Source: Planctomycetota bacterium (GTDB lineage Bacteria; Planctomycetota; Planctomycetia; Pirellulales; PLA5). From it: a stretch of DNA of 55,867 nucleotides. Location: contig QEVJ01000026.1 of the NCBI GenBank assembly GCA_003576845.1, positions 1 to 55,867 of the forward strand, written 5' to 3'. Under the pieces are notes generated by a model. It worked only from the letters and a program-made list of their open reading frames with translations, ran no database searches and was not told the origin of the DNA. Below are positions 36,729-46,056 of this stretch, one piece after another (the stretch's first letter is position 1; every line of letters starts with the position of its first letter). The translations under genes were made by a program, and so were the position numbers.

Positions 36729-39098
36729 TTACTGCGCCAGCAGCCGCTGGGCCTCTTTGAGCAGAAACTCCGGATTATTGAACGGCTCCGGGCCGATGTC
36801 CTGCCAGCGGACGAAGCCTTTGGCGTCGATCAAGAACGTGCCGTGGAGCGTGGTTTGCTCGAAGTCGTCGAACGCCCGGTATTGGCGGAAGACGGCGAAC
36901 GACGGATCGGCGGCGAGCGGGAATGGGAACCCACCCTCGATGCCACAACTGGCGATCGACTTTTCGAGGTCGGCCGGATTGTCGGTGCTGATGGCGACGA
37001 GGTCGATACCCGCGGCCGAAAAGTCCTTCGTCTTGGCGGCGAACGACTTGATCTGCTCGACGCAGTGCAGGCAGCCGTATCCGAGGTAGAAGATCACGAC
37101 GACCGGCCTGCCGCGGTATTGGTGCAGGCTGATCGGCTTCCCCGCGCCGTCGTTGAGAGTCCAATCGTCGGCCACATAGGGCGACCAACGGAACGGGCCG
37201 AGCGCGTCGAGGCTCGGACGAATGCCGACGTCCGTCGCCGGCGGCGCGGGGTCGCGCCAATCGTCGCCGAGGTGGAGCGCTTTAGCGACATCGCCCACGC
37301 GCTTGAGCACGGGCAAATCGAGATCGGCATGTCCCGCCACGCGACGCAAGGTCTTGAACTGGGCGATCGCTTCGTCCTGCTTGCCGGCGCGGTACAGGAT
37401 GTCGACGTAGTTGGCCAGCGGCAGCACCTGGTTGGCGTTTTCGTCGACGGACTTCTTGGCCGTTTCGATCGCCTTGTCCGGTTCGCCGGCACTGAGTTGA
37501 GCTCGGGAACGGGTTTCCTTGCGAATGCGGCCGCCGGCTTTCGCAAACAGATCGAGAGCTTCCTTGTACTGACGGCGGGCCAGGGCGCGAAATCCGCGGA
37601 GTTCCGCGAGCGCTTCCTCAAGCTGGCGAATCGCGCTGTCGTGCGATTTGCGGGCGTCTTTCTTCGCTTTCGCGATCTGATCGTCGGGCTTCTTCTCGTT
37701 CTTGGCCTCTTCTTCCGCATCTTTTTCGGCTTTGTCGGCCGCTTGTTGCTTGTCGGCGACGCGGGATTTCAGGTCTTCGATGCACGCCTGCCCCGCGTCG
37801 AAATGCTCTTTGCCGAAATGGGCCGCGCCGACGAGGGCGAGCCGTTTGACCTGCTCGTCTTCCTGGTCCGTCGGTTCGAGGTAGGGCGTTTCGGCCAGGG
37901 CGAGCGTTTCGTCCCACAACTCGAACTTCGATAAGAACTCGAACAGCCGTCGCCGGCCGTGAGCCGCGGCACTTCCGCCGTTGCCGTAGTGGTTGTGCTG
38001 CGGATGACGCGGTTGTTCGAGCAGGTTCTTGCCGAGCGAAACCGCGTCGTGAACACGGCCCACGAACGACAGGTTCTGCGAACACCACTCGTTGTTGTGC
38101 GCGTAATTGTGAATCTGATACGGCATCACCCGGTCGCGGATCATGTGCGCATGGTCCACGCGGGCGGACGCCTCTTGCTGCCACGCCGCGTCCTCGTAGC
38201 GCTTGACGCGGGTATACGTGTGCCCGGGCATGTGCCACATGTGGGCCACGCTCGGCGCCGACTGTCCACAAAGCGATGCCGCTATGAGCGCTCGTTCGGG
38301 CTTGGCGTTGTCCCAGAGGTGGATGCGGTAATGGTGCACCGGATGCATCGGTGCCGCGGCGAGCACTTCCGCGATGAGCGAGTCGACGGCCTGCCGGCTG
38401 CCGAGGCCAATGCCCGCGCCTTCGTTCCACCAGATCTGTCCGGCGAGAAACGCTTTGGCTTCGAGCTCGTCCGGAAACTCGTGGACGATGTTCTCGAGCG
38501 CGAGGATCAGCTTCTCGCGGCGGCGCTTGTTGTCCTTGTTCTTCTCGTCGAAGTAGTCGGCGTAGGCGTCGATCCAAAGCTGCTCGCGTTTGCTCGCCTT
38601 GGCTTTCCGTTCGACGGCCTTGGCGATGAACCCGCGGGCACGCTTTTCGTTGTTCGTGTTCGAGGCAGCCATGCCCCAGTAGGCCATGGCGCAGTCGGGG
38701 TCGAGCTGCGCCGCCTGGCGGAACGAGCGTTCGGACTCGTAGTACCAGAAGCCGTGCAACTGGCCGATGCCCTGGTCGAAGAACTTTTGGGCCTCGGCGC
38801 TGGTCGTGGTGACCGCGAGATGGACGTTGCCGGTCCCGCCCATCAGATAGGCGTGCTGGCGGGGACCCTCGTTGAACGCCTCGCCGTGCATCGAGTGGCC
38901 GGCGGCGAGTTCTTTGGCATCGGGTTTGGTCTCGTCGGGTTTCTTGTCGCCTGCTTCGGCCGAGGGCGACTCGGCTGCTTTCTCATTGGCTTTGGCATCT
39001 TCGGCCGCACGCACTTGCGTTGCCGACGCCCACAGGCCGATCCATGCCATCGTTGCCAGCACCCAACGCCCGTGTCTGTCCAACTCCCGTTTGACCAT
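36729..39098 (-). CDS. Secreted TPR-like protein fused to a C-terminal redoxin
   Basis: 789 residues from ATG 39098; the frame is open further upstream only across a dispersed repeat. A hydrophobic start (WVLATMAWIGLWASATQVRA) suggests export. A long TPR-like helical part follows (FFDQGIGQLHGFWYYESERS, AYWGMAASN), with a Lys/Glu-rich coiled coil in the middle. The last ~160 residues are an AhpC/TSA-type thioredoxin fold with CLHC (GYGCLHCVEQI) and the usual HGTFLIDAKGFVRW strand. The fold implies a thiol oxidoreductase tethered to a TPR scaffold. It is divergently transcribed from the aminotransferase gene. Confidence 0.8.
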   Translation of the reverse strand: MVKRELDRHGRWVLATMAWIGLWASATQVRAAEDAKANEKAAESPSAEAGDKKPDETKPDAKELAAGHSMHGEAFNEGPRQHAYLMGGTGNVHLAVTTTSAEAQKFFDQGIGQLHGFWYYESERSFRQAAQLDPDCAMAYWGMAASNTNNEKRARGFIAKAVERKAKASKREQLWIDAYADYFDEKNKDNKRRREKLILALENIVHEFPDELEAKAFLAGQIWWNEGAGIGLGSRQAVDSLIAEVLAAAPMHPVHHYRIHLWDNAKPERALIAASLCGQSAPSVAHMWHMPGHTYTRVKRYEDAAWQQEASARVDHAHMIRDRVMPYQIHNYAHNNEWCSQNLSFVGRVHDAVSLGKNLLEQPRHPQHNHYGNGGSAAAHGRRRLFEFLSKFELWDETLALAETPYLEPTDQEDEQVKRLALVGAAHFGKEHFDAGQACIEDLKSRVADKQQAADKAEKDAEEEAKNEKKPDDQIAKAKKDARKSHDSAIRQLEEALAELRGFRALARRQYKEALDLFAKAGGRIRKETRSRAQLSAGEPDKAIETAKKSVDENANQVLPLANYVDILYRAGKQDEAIAQFKTLRRVAGHADLDLPVLKRVGDVAKALHLGDDWRDPAPPATDVGIRPSLDALGPFRWSPYVADDWTLNDGAGKPISLHQYRGRPVVVIFYLGYGCLHCVEQIKSFAAKTKDFSAAGIDLVAISTDNPADLEKSIASCGIEGGFPFPLAADPSFAVFRQYRAFDDFEQTTLHGTFLIDAKGFVRWQDIGPEPFNNPEFLLKEAQRLLAQ

Positions 39099-39471
39099 TG
39101 TCGTTCTCGCGAAAGAATTCTGTCGCCGCCGCCGGGCGTCCGAGGACAAACCCATCGGCGGCTGCGTATCGGTCCAATCCGCTTCACCGTAATCCCCCGG
39201 CTGTGGCCGGTCAACGGCCGGTGAGAATTTGGGTGCCACTGCTGGCTTGTCCAGCAGTGAGAATTGCCGACTGAAGTTGCCTCGCGAATCGCACTGCTGG
39301 ACAAGCCAGCAGTGGCACCCAACCCCGGAATCGAAAGTTGATAACGGAATAGTTTGCCGTGTGCGCACGCGACCTGACGACCACACCCCCGCCCCTGTTG
39401 CGGCGTTCTGACCTTTGTCGCGTCCAGCAGCGCGGCTATCCTCATGCTCACTCACCAGGATTCTCCCCGCC
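39099..39471 (+). other. Divergent intergenic region with palindromic repeat A
   Basis: 373 bases between the divergent TPR-redoxin and aminotransferase genes. The main content is one 90-bp copy of repeat family A; nothing else is recognised. Confidence 0.5.
39231..39320. repeat. Inverted-repeat element family A, short form, copy 1
   Basis: 90 bp with near-perfect inverted ends (GGGTGCCACTGCTGGCTTGT and its complement at the right). Each end is itself able to form a stem (CTGCTGG..CCAGCAG). Core is about 35 bp. No open frame. Confidence 0.85.
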
Positions 39472-40764
39472 ATGGCCGCCGCCCTCGTTCGTCTGAGCAC
39501 CCGCGTTTCGCAGTCGGCCGAACCGCCGATCAGCGACTTGATGCACCGCGCGCTCGCCCAACCGCATTTGATTTCGCTGGCGGCGGGCTTCGTCGACCAG
39601 CACAGCCTGCCGGTCGCCGAAACGGCGCGGGCGGTCGCCGAACTCGCCGCCGAACCGGACCTCGCGCGGGCTGCGCTCCAATACGGCACGACTCTCGGCC
39701 ATGGGCCACTACGTGAATACGTGCTCGACGACGTGCTCGCGGCAGATCGCCAGCCACGCGCTGCGTCCGGCCTGACGACCGATCGCATCGTGCTGACCGC
39801 CGGCAGCAACCAAATGCTGCACCTGGTGACCGAGTGTTTGTGCGACCCCGGCGACGTCGTGCTCTGCGCTGCGCCGACGTACTTTGTCTACCTGGGCTTG
39901 CTCGATGGGCTTGGCCTGTGCGGCGTGGGCGTCGCCACGGATCGCGACGGGATCATTCCCGAGGCGGTTCAAGAAGAATTGCTCCGCCGTAAGGCCGCCG
40001 GCCAGGCGCATCGGGTCAAGGCGATCTACGTCGTGAGCTACTACGACAATCCGTCGAGTGCGACGCTGTCGCTTGCGCGCCGCGGGCGGCTCGTCGACCT
40101 CGTTCGCCGCTGGTCGCGCGACAACGGACAGCAAGTTTTCATCCTCGAAGACGCGGCCTATCGCGAGCTGCGCTATGCCGGCGACGATTTGCCGAGTCTG
40201 CGCGCGTTCGACGAAGCCGGCGACACGGTCGTGTACGCCGGCACGTTCTCGAAGTCGTTCTCGCCCGGGTTGCGCGTCGGCTGGGGCATGTTGCCGCCGG
40301 CCCTCATCGAACCGGTGTGCCACTTCAAGGGCCACATCGACTTCGGCTCGGCCCATTTCAACCAGGCGGTGATGGCCCGCGTCATCGAATCGGGCCTCTT
40401 CCGCCCGCACGTCGAAAAGCTGCGGGCGATTTACCGCGAAAAGCTCGCGGCGATGCTCCGCGCTTGCGAAAGGCACTTTGGCGGAGTGCCCGGCGTGCGC
40501 TGGCACGCGCCCTCGGGCGGGCTGTACGTGTGGCTGACGCTCGATCCGTCTCTCGACGCCGGCCCGCGCGGCAAACTATTCGACCGCGCGGTCGCGGCGG
40601 GCATGTTGTACGTCCCCGGCGAATTCAGCTACGCAAGCGAAGGCGTCCTGCCCCAACCCAACACGATCCGCCTCAGCTTCGGCGTCCAAACGCCAGCCCG
40701 CATCGAAGCCGGCATCGCCGCGCTCGCCCAAGCAATCCGGGAGACTCATTCTCAAACTCCCTGA
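39472..40764 (+). CDS. PLP-dependent aminotransferase (class I/II, 2-aminoadipate/MocR-type)
   Basis: 430 residues from ATG 39472; an in-frame ATG at 39445 would add nine residues of doubtful value. The fold type I signature is complete: YGTTLGHGPLREY, TAGSNQMLHLV, a PNPxG-like YYDNPSSATLS, EDAAYRELRY (Asp to pyridine nitrogen) and the PLP lysine in AGTFSKSFSPGLRVGW. The family converts amino acids to 2-oxo acids, for example in lysine or aromatic amino acid metabolism; the substrate cannot be read from sequence. It ends 46 bases before the permease gene, with a heptad tract between them. Confidence 0.88.
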   Translation: MAAALVRLSTRVSQSAEPPISDLMHRALAQPHLISLAAGFVDQHSLPVAETARAVAELAAEPDLARAALQYGTTLGHGPLREYVLDDVLAADRQPRAASGLTTDRIVLTAGSNQMLHLVTECLCDPGDVVLCAAPTYFVYLGLLDGLGLCGVGVATDRDGIIPEAVQEELLRRKAAGQAHRVKAIYVVSYYDNPSSATLSLARRGRLVDLVRRWSRDNGQQVFILEDAAYRELRYAGDDLPSLRAFDEAGDTVVYAGTFSKSFSPGLRVGWGMLPPALIEPVCHFKGHIDFGSAHFNQAVMARVIESGLFRPHVEKLRAIYREKLAAMLRACERHFGGVPGVRWHAPSGGLYVWLTLDPSLDAGPRGKLFDRAVAAGMLYVPGEFSYASEGVLPQPNTIRLSFGVQTPARIEAGIAALAQAIRETHSQTP

Positions 40765-40810
40765 CCCCTGACCCCTGACCCCTGATACCTGATACCTGAC
40801 CCCCGACAAC
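40757..40810 (+). repeat. C-rich heptad tract upstream of LptF/LptG-like gene
   Basis: Units of TGACCCC and TGATACC run from 40757 and end with CCCGACAAC directly before the ATG at 40811. They overlap the last codons of the aminotransferase gene. No Shine-Dalgarno sequence lies in front of the start. Confidence 0.8.
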
Positions 40811-41944
40811 ATGTCGATCATCGACCGCTATCTCGTCCGCCAATTCCTCCGCACGTTCGCGATCTTCTTCCTGAGCTTCACGGGCTTGTACGTCGTCGTC
40901 GATACGTTCAGCAACCTCGACGACTTCCTGGCCTACGTCGAGAAGCAAGGGAACCTGGTCAACGTGCTGACGGAATACTACGGCTACCGCTCGCTGGCGT
41001 TTTTCAACGTCACGAGCGGCGTGCTCGCGCTGATCGCCGCCATGTTCACCGTGACCGGCTTTCAGCGGACGAACGAACTCACCGCACTTCTCGCGGCGGG
41101 CATATCCAAACGCCGGATCGTCAAGCCGATCCTGATCGCCGCCGTGCTCGTGGGCGTCGTCGCCGTGGCCAATCGCGAGCTCGTCGTGCCGCGCATTCGC
41201 AATCAACTTGAACGCAGCGCCCAGACGCTTGCCGACGACGCCGGCACGTCGCTCAAGCCACGATACGACTTCCGCACGCACGTCCTCTTCGGCGGGGCGA
41301 AGGCGTTTGTCCGCGACCAACGCATCGCCAAACCGTCGCTGCGGCTTAGCGGCCCGCTGGCAAAACACGGCGATACGCTTGCGGCTGCTGAAGCGTATTG
41401 CCTGCCCGCCAGCGACGACCATCCAAGCGGTTACCTGCTGCGCGATGTGATTCAGCCGAAGGACCTTGCCGCGCGCGAATCGCTCGAACTCGACGGCGAG
41501 ACGACGCTCTTCACGCCGCGGGACCACGCCTGGCTCAAACCGAACGAATGCTTCCTCGCCAGCGACGTCACGTTCGAACACCTCGAAGGCGCGCGCGGTT
41601 GGCGGCAATACGCGTCGACGTTCGACCTGATTGCGGGCCTCAAGAACGAGTCGCTGGACCTGGGGCCGGACGTCCGCGTGGCGATTCACTCCCGTTTCGT
41701 CCAGCCGCTGTTGGACGTGACGCTGTTGTTCTTGGGCTTGCCGATCGTGCTTTCGCGAGAAAATCGCAACGTTTTCTTGGCAATCGCGCTGTGCGGCGGC
41801 ATCGTGTTGGGCTTCATGCTGCTCAATGTTGCATGCCAGTCGCTCGGGGCGTCCGGCTGGTTGCCGCCGACGATTGCCGTGTGGTTGCCGCTGTTTATCT
41901 GCGTTCCGCTGGCCGCGTTGCTCGCGGAGCCGTTGTTCGAGTAG
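40811..41944 (+). CDS. LptF/LptG (YjgP/YjgQ) family permease
   Basis: 377 residues. N-terminal MSIIDRYLVRQFLRTFAIFF and a first membrane pair, a second around LIAAMFTVTGFQRTNELTAL, a large periplasmic beta-jellyroll region (~120-290) and two or three C-terminal spans match LptF/LptG. These subunits form the channel that lifts lipopolysaccharide from the inner membrane for transport to the outer membrane. Whether this is LptF or LptG cannot be told from one subunit. An outer membrane with LPS fits planctomycetes. Confidence 0.88.
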   Translation: MSIIDRYLVRQFLRTFAIFFLSFTGLYVVVDTFSNLDDFLAYVEKQGNLVNVLTEYYGYRSLAFFNVTSGVLALIAAMFTVTGFQRTNELTALLAAGISKRRIVKPILIAAVLVGVVAVANRELVVPRIRNQLERSAQTLADDAGTSLKPRYDFRTHVLFGGAKAFVRDQRIAKPSLRLSGPLAKHGDTLAAAEAYCLPASDDHPSGYLLRDVIQPKDLAARESLELDGETTLFTPRDHAWLKPNECFLASDVTFEHLEGARGWRQYASTFDLIAGLKNESLDLGPDVRVAIHSRFVQPLLDVTLLFLGLPIVLSRENRNVFLAIALCGGIVLGFMLLNVACQSLGASGWLPPTIAVWLPLFICVPLAALLAEPLFE

Positions 41945-41997
41945 CGCCGCTGTTCCCCACCGTGCCCTGGCGCATCATCAACGCTCGACCTTGGGGT

Positions 41998-42086
41998 GGG
42001 TGCCACTGCTGGCTTGTCCAGCAGTGAGGATTGCCGATTGAGATCGCCTCGCAAATCGCACCGCTGGACAAGCCAGCAGTGGCGCC
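41998..42086. repeat. Inverted-repeat element family A, short form, copy 2
   Basis: 89 bp; the same ends as copy 1 with a few changes (GGCGCC instead of GGCACC at the right) and a core about 80% similar by eye. Confidence 0.85.
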
Positions 42087-42162
42087 GAAATCCTCAAGGT
42101 TGACGCTGGGCCGATTCGCCGCGTACCGATGGCCGTAATTCCCGCAATCGCGCACGAAAAAC

Positions 42163-42191
42163 TTGACGACGCTCCGCGAACCGGTTATAGG
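42163..42191 (+). promoter_or_regulatory. Promoter of aat
   Basis: TTGACG, 17-base spacer, TATAGG: the best sigma-70-type match noticed in the window, 171 bases before the aat ATG. Confidence 0.55.
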
Positions 42192-42362
42192 CAAGCTAGC
42201 AAATCACGTCTTATCGCAATGATCTGAACGAGCGCCGGCCGTCCTCCGTTCTGGAGCGGCGACCGGCGTTGACATTGAAGCGCGATTCGCTCGCGAAGGG
42301 CGAACCGCGTTTGTGCGCTTTCGACGCTTCCCTCGTGTTTCTCTGGACGCTGGGTGCTGGCC

Positions 42363-43046
42363 ATGACGTTGCTGCCTCCGTCGCGCTTCTTTCCCCCGGC
42401 CGAAACCGCCGACGACGACGGCTTGTTGTTCGTCGGCGGCGAACTGACGCCAACCTGGATGATCGACGCCTATCGCCACGGCATCTTCCCTTGGCCGATC
42501 TTCGAAGACCCGGAACTCACCGCGTGGTGGTCGCCAGAGCCGCGGGCGGTTTTCGAATTCGACCGGTTCCACGCTTCCCGCCGCTTGCTTCGCACCGTTC
42601 GCAGCGGCAAGTTCAAGGTCACTTGCGACGAAGCCTTCTCGAAGGTCATTCACGGCTGTGCCACCGCCAGCGGCCGCGCGGGTAATACGTGGCTCACGCC
42701 GCATCTGGCTCGGGCTTACGAGCGGATGTTCGAGCTCGGCTTTGCCCACAGCATCGAAGTCTGGCACGAAGGCGTGCTCGCCGGCGGAACCTACGGCGTC
42801 GGCATGGGCGGGCTGTTCGCCGCGGAGTCGATGTTCCACTACGTCCGCGACGCCTCGAAAGTCGCCCTGGTCTATCTCCACCGGCACCTGATCGCCCGCG
42901 GCTATGTCCTGTGGGACATCCAGCAACTTACCAGTCACACCGAAAGCCTCGGGGCGTGCAATATCCCGCGGAAAGAGTATCTCCGCCGCCTCGCCCTCGC
43001 GCTCCAAATGCCAGCGACATTCGGCAACGCCCTAGCCGGCATGTAA
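42363..43046 (+). CDS. aat: Leucyl/phenylalanyl-tRNA-protein transferase
   Basis: 227 residues from ATG 42363; GTG 42354 is an alternative adding three residues. Family landmarks are clear: FPPAETADDDGLLFVGGEL, GIFPWP, WWSPEPRAVF, the SIEVWHEGVLAGGTYGVG and GGLFAAESMFHYVRDASK stretches and the late HTESLGACNIPRKEYL. Aat adds Leu or Phe from tRNA to N-terminal Lys or Arg of proteins, marking them for ClpS/ClpAP degradation. It is a cytoplasmic enzyme encoded here as a single gene. Confidence 0.95.
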   Translation: MTLLPPSRFFPPAETADDDGLLFVGGELTPTWMIDAYRHGIFPWPIFEDPELTAWWSPEPRAVFEFDRFHASRRLLRTVRSGKFKVTCDEAFSKVIHGCATASGRAGNTWLTPHLARAYERMFELGFAHSIEVWHEGVLAGGTYGVGMGGLFAAESMFHYVRDASKVALVYLHRHLIARGYVLWDIQQLTSHTESLGACNIPRKEYLRRLALALQMPATFGNALAGM

Positions 43047-43068
43047 AATGGACTCCCACCCGTGCATT

Positions 43069-43096
43069 TAGCCCCGGGTGGACACACCCGGGGCAA
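43069..43096. repeat. Palindromic repeat family C, copy 1
   Basis: TAGCCCCGGGTG and CACCCGGGGCAA arms around GACA. It lies 22 bases past the aat stop and would form a strong hairpin in either transcript. Confidence 0.75.
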
Positions 43097-43193
43097 TGCG
43101 CTGTCCATTCTAGAAACCGCCCGGCGCGCGAGCGGACCCAATTGATCCCTAGCGCCCAGCGCCGCCACCGCCCCGTACTCCAAGAGGCCCCGC

Positions 43194-43589
43194 GTGTCCG
43201 CCTCGAACGCCTCCGCCCCCGACTTCTCCCAAAACAACGGCCTCCTTCCCGCCGTCGCCCAGGACGCCGCCACCGGCGAAGTCCTGATGATCGCCTACAT
43301 GAACGCCGAAGCGTTTGCCGAGACGCTCGCCACGGGCCGCGCGGTTTACTTCAGCCGTAGCCGCAACCGCCTGTGGCGCAAAGGCGAAGAGAGCGGCCAC
43401 GTCCAAATCGTCGAGAGCATCCACGTCGACTGCGACGGCGACGCAATCCTGCTCAAGGTCAAGCAAGTCGGCGACGCCGCCTGCCACACGGGACACCGCA
43501 GTTGCTTCTACCGCCAGGTGACGCCCGAGGGCCTTGTCGAAACCAGCGAGCGCGTATTCGACCCGGCCGTCGTTTACAACAAGCCTTGA
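43194..43589 (+). CDS. hisI: Phosphoribosyl-AMP cyclohydrolase
   Basis: 131 residues from GTG 43194. The HisI core is intact: [35 protein letters not shown], and the metal-binding [13 protein letters not shown] with [12 protein letters not shown]. The enzyme opens the ring of phosphoribosyl-AMP in histidine synthesis. There is no fused HisE (pyrophosphohydrolase) domain, as expected for a 131-residue protein. No other his gene is nearby, fitting the scattered biosynthetic genes of planctomycetes. Confidence 0.95.
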   Translation: MSASNASAPDFSQNNGLLPAVAQDAATGEVLMIAYMNAEAFAETLATGRAVYFSRSRNRLWRKGEESGHVQIVESIHVDCDGDAILLKVKQVGDAACHTGHRSCFYRQVTPEGLVETSERVFDPAVVYNKP

Positions 43590-43611
43590 TCGCGCACCGG
43601 ATATTCGTTCG

Positions 43612-44676
43612 TTACTTGGAGCGATTCTCGGGCTCCGCGTCGAGCCGCTGGAGTAGTGCCGAAACCTCGTCTTGATGATTCGACGTGGTGCGAACTACCA
43701 GCGAGTTGGTCCGCTCGTCGGCCGAGGCCTGAAGCGGAAAATCGGCGATCGTCATCAGCAATTTGGCCGTTTGTTCGGCCGATGCGTGCTGGAGCGAATA
43801 GACCTGGAGCACGCGTTCGGCATTCGCGGCGGCGGCTTTGTCGATAGCCGGCGTCGCCGCGGCCGGCGACGACTCGACGTGCGCCGAAACGACGATAAGC
43901 GTCTCGCGCGTTTCGTCGGCGTCTGTCGATTGCGACGCGCTGACGATCATCCCGCGGTCCTTGGGGATTCGCAGCGTGGTCTGCGTGCTGAGCGTCGTCG
44001 TCCGTTCGCGCGGAAGGTCGCTGCCTTCTCCGTCCTCGGCCTTCGCCGCGGGCGCCAGCCGGCTCGACGAGAGATGCAATTCCGCGACGACGGAGCCGTC
44101 GTCCTCGACGCGCGGCGTGATCTGCACCATCATCCCGACATTGGTCATTTGATAGCTCATTGCCGTCGGACCGACGCCTTCGCGGCGCCCGCCAAATGTC
44201 GCTGCCGTTCGGCCCGTGGCGACCGGCCGCGATTCGCCGATTTGCACCGAACAGGGCGAGTGCTCCAGCGACGCGAGCCGCACCCGGCTGACGACCGTCC
44301 CTTCGCCTTTCTCTTCTAACGCTCGCAGTAGCTCGGGAATCTTCTCCTTGTTCGACAAGTCGATCGTCGGCTTCTGCTTGCCGGCCTTGTTGACTTCGAC
44401 GATGGCGAGGTCGATCGACACCGCTTTGCCGGCCGGGGCAGGCTCGGCACGCGCGGCGAGCAGTCCGCCGCCAAACGTTTCGCGGCGCGGCGTCGGGAAA
44501 CGATCCGGGCGAGTGGACCCGCCGAGAAAACCGCGTGCCGACCGGTCGGGAGTCGCGCGGTCGGGACTGGCGCGGTCGGGATTGGGCCGATCGGGCGCCG
44601 GTTCCGATTCTTGGGCCAGCGCCACACCCGCAGTCGCCACGCAAACAAGCAGAAATCCGCCGTAGAACCGGTTCAT
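43612..44676 (-). CDS. Secreted protein with secretin-type domains in reversed order
   Basis: 354 residues from ATG 44676, with a signal peptide (GGFLLVCVATAGVALAQ). A repeated PDR-rich linker (PDRPNPDRASPDRATPDRS) follows. Residues ~110-265 resemble the secretin beta-domain (VGMMVQITPRVEDDGSVVAE, with a TTLRIPKDRGMIVSAS strand). The C-terminal ~70 residues (LQVYSLQHASAEQTAKLL..TNSLVVRTT..EVSALLQRLD) match a secretin N1/NolW-like domain. In true secretins the N-domains precede the beta-domain, and no gate region is obvious here. A pore role is therefore unlikely; an outer-membrane or periplasmic scaffold is possible. Confidence 0.7.
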   Translation of the reverse strand: MNRFYGGFLLVCVATAGVALAQESEPAPDRPNPDRASPDRATPDRSARGFLGGSTRPDRFPTPRRETFGGGLLAARAEPAPAGKAVSIDLAIVEVNKAGKQKPTIDLSNKEKIPELLRALEEKGEGTVVSRVRLASLEHSPCSVQIGESRPVATGRTAATFGGRREGVGPTAMSYQMTNVGMMVQITPRVEDDGSVVAELHLSSSRLAPAAKAEDGEGSDLPRERTTTLSTQTTLRIPKDRGMIVSASQSTDADETRETLIVVSAHVESSPAAATPAIDKAAAANAERVLQVYSLQHASAEQTAKLLMTIADFPLQASADERTNSLVVRTTSNHQDEVSALLQRLDAEPENRSK

Positions 44677-44897
44677 GGCCTGGGCTCCGGGAAAGGAGTT
44701 GTCGGATCGGAATCGAATCGCAACGAAAGCGCAGTTTGGTGCGCCGCGGGCACGACAACGTTCACCAAAACCGAGCAATGCCGATGGCAACCACTATTGA
44801 ACCGCGCGACGCCACCCAAGTTGCGGCGGAGACGCAGTTAGTCGCCATCAACGGACACACCGCAATTCGTAGCGAGACGCCGCCAAGAATTCTCCCG

Positions 44898-45809
44898 CTA
44901 CCACGCCAATTCCGCCGGAAAGAACTCCGCGATCAACGCTTCGTAATACGGCCGCAGCCGCGCCATGTCCGGCCGTTCGTGGCTTTTCGTGTACAGATCG
45001 TACGGGTTGAACGCCCGCACCCACTGGAACATTTCCCGGTCGCGGTCGTTCATCAGATGGTCGTAAGCGCCCTCGCGATGCCCCGGATAGAACGAGTGAT
45101 ACCGGATCATGTACAGCGCCGGCTCGGGCAAAAACTCCTTGACGACGTGGTACAGATACTCGTCGTGTCCCCATGACATCAGGACCTTGTCCAAACCCGC
45201 GCCACGCTCGTAGATACCCAGCGGTGACTGATACTCGGCCACGTCGCGGTCCGGGTTCTCCGCAAAGAACTCGTGATGCACGATCTTGTCCGACCACGCG
45301 CAACCGACGGGAAACGTGTCGCCCACGACCGCCCATTGCGGCTCGCCGAACAGGCATAGAATCTTGCCCAGGTCGTGAATCAGTCCAGCGAGAATGAACC
45401 ATCGCGGATGCCCGTCGCGGCGAATCGCTTCGGCCGTCTGCACGAGGTGTTCGAGTTGCGGCAGTTCCGTGTCGGGATCGCTGTCGTCGACGAGCGTGTT
45501 GAGAAACTCCATCGCTTCCCAGATTCCCATGACGCGCTTCGTGCGCGGCAGGTATTCGTCGCGTTTTGCCCGCACGAAGTCGACCGTCTGATACCGATGA
45601 TTCAAACGATAGAACTCGCGGACGCTTTCGCGGGCCGTGTGTTCATAATCGCGAAATTCCTCGGCTTGCTTTGCCGACTGGGCGAGCGTGGTCGCCGTAC
45701 CGGCAGTTGGCTCGGGATAGCGCCGCCGCAGATCGTCCTCCCATTCATCGAGGTCGCCGAGCGGGTGCGATTGCAGCGGATTCTCGGAAACGGTTTTCGG
45801 CAGGGACAT
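44898..45809 (-). CDS. Inositol oxygenase (MIOX family)
   Basis: 303 residues from ATG 45809. The di-iron HD-like fold is plain: [54 protein letters not shown] and [14 protein letters not shown]. The start of the domain ([34 protein letters not shown]) also matches animal and plant MIOX. The enzyme oxidises myo-inositol to D-glucuronate with O2. It is mainly known from eukaryotes and a limited set of bacteria. No inositol catabolic neighbours are present; the flanking genes are a secretin-domain protein and rsfS. Confidence 0.93.
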   Translation of the reverse strand: MSLPKTVSENPLQSHPLGDLDEWEDDLRRRYPEPTAGTATTLAQSAKQAEEFRDYEHTARESVREFYRLNHRYQTVDFVRAKRDEYLPRTKRVMGIWEAMEFLNTLVDDSDPDTELPQLEHLVQTAEAIRRDGHPRWFILAGLIHDLGKILCLFGEPQWAVVGDTFPVGCAWSDKIVHHEFFAENPDRDVAEYQSPLGIYERGAGLDKVLMSWGHDEYLYHVVKEFLPEPALYMIRYHSFYPGHREGAYDHLMNDRDREMFQWVRAFNPYDLYTKSHERPDMARLRPYYEALIAEFFPAELAW

Positions 45810-46000
45810 GGCGTCGTGAGATTCTTCGCGCGGAGGATGGGAAAGGAACGCGCCGTCGAGTCGCTTGCCGGATTCGCGAGCGCGTTCGATCGACTCGCGG
45901 AGCAGCGACCATTGTCGCTGCGCACGCCGCCGTGCGGCAAGAGCGGACCGAGGAGATTGCGGTCTCGGACGCTTCGGGGCGCTTCGAGAATGGCGACCAC

Positions 46001-46050
46001 ATTGCCCGCCGTGTATTCACGGCGGGCTAAATGATCACGGCGGGCCAAAT
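46001..46050. repeat. Palindromic repeat family C, copy 2, with duplicated arm
   Basis: ATTGCCCGCCGTG and CACGGCGGGCTAAAT arms around TATT. The right arm is then repeated with one change (TCACGGCGGGCCAAAT at 46035-46050). It sits between MIOX and rsfS. Confidence 0.75.
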
Positions 46051-46056
46051 GCCGCG

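Larger units (their letters stand above)
41945..42362 (+). other. Intergenic region with repeat A and aat promoter
   Basis: 418 bases between the permease and aat. It holds repeat family A copy 2 (41998-42086) and the promoter at 42163-42191. The remaining ~165-base leader before aat shows no recognised riboswitch. Confidence 0.5.
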
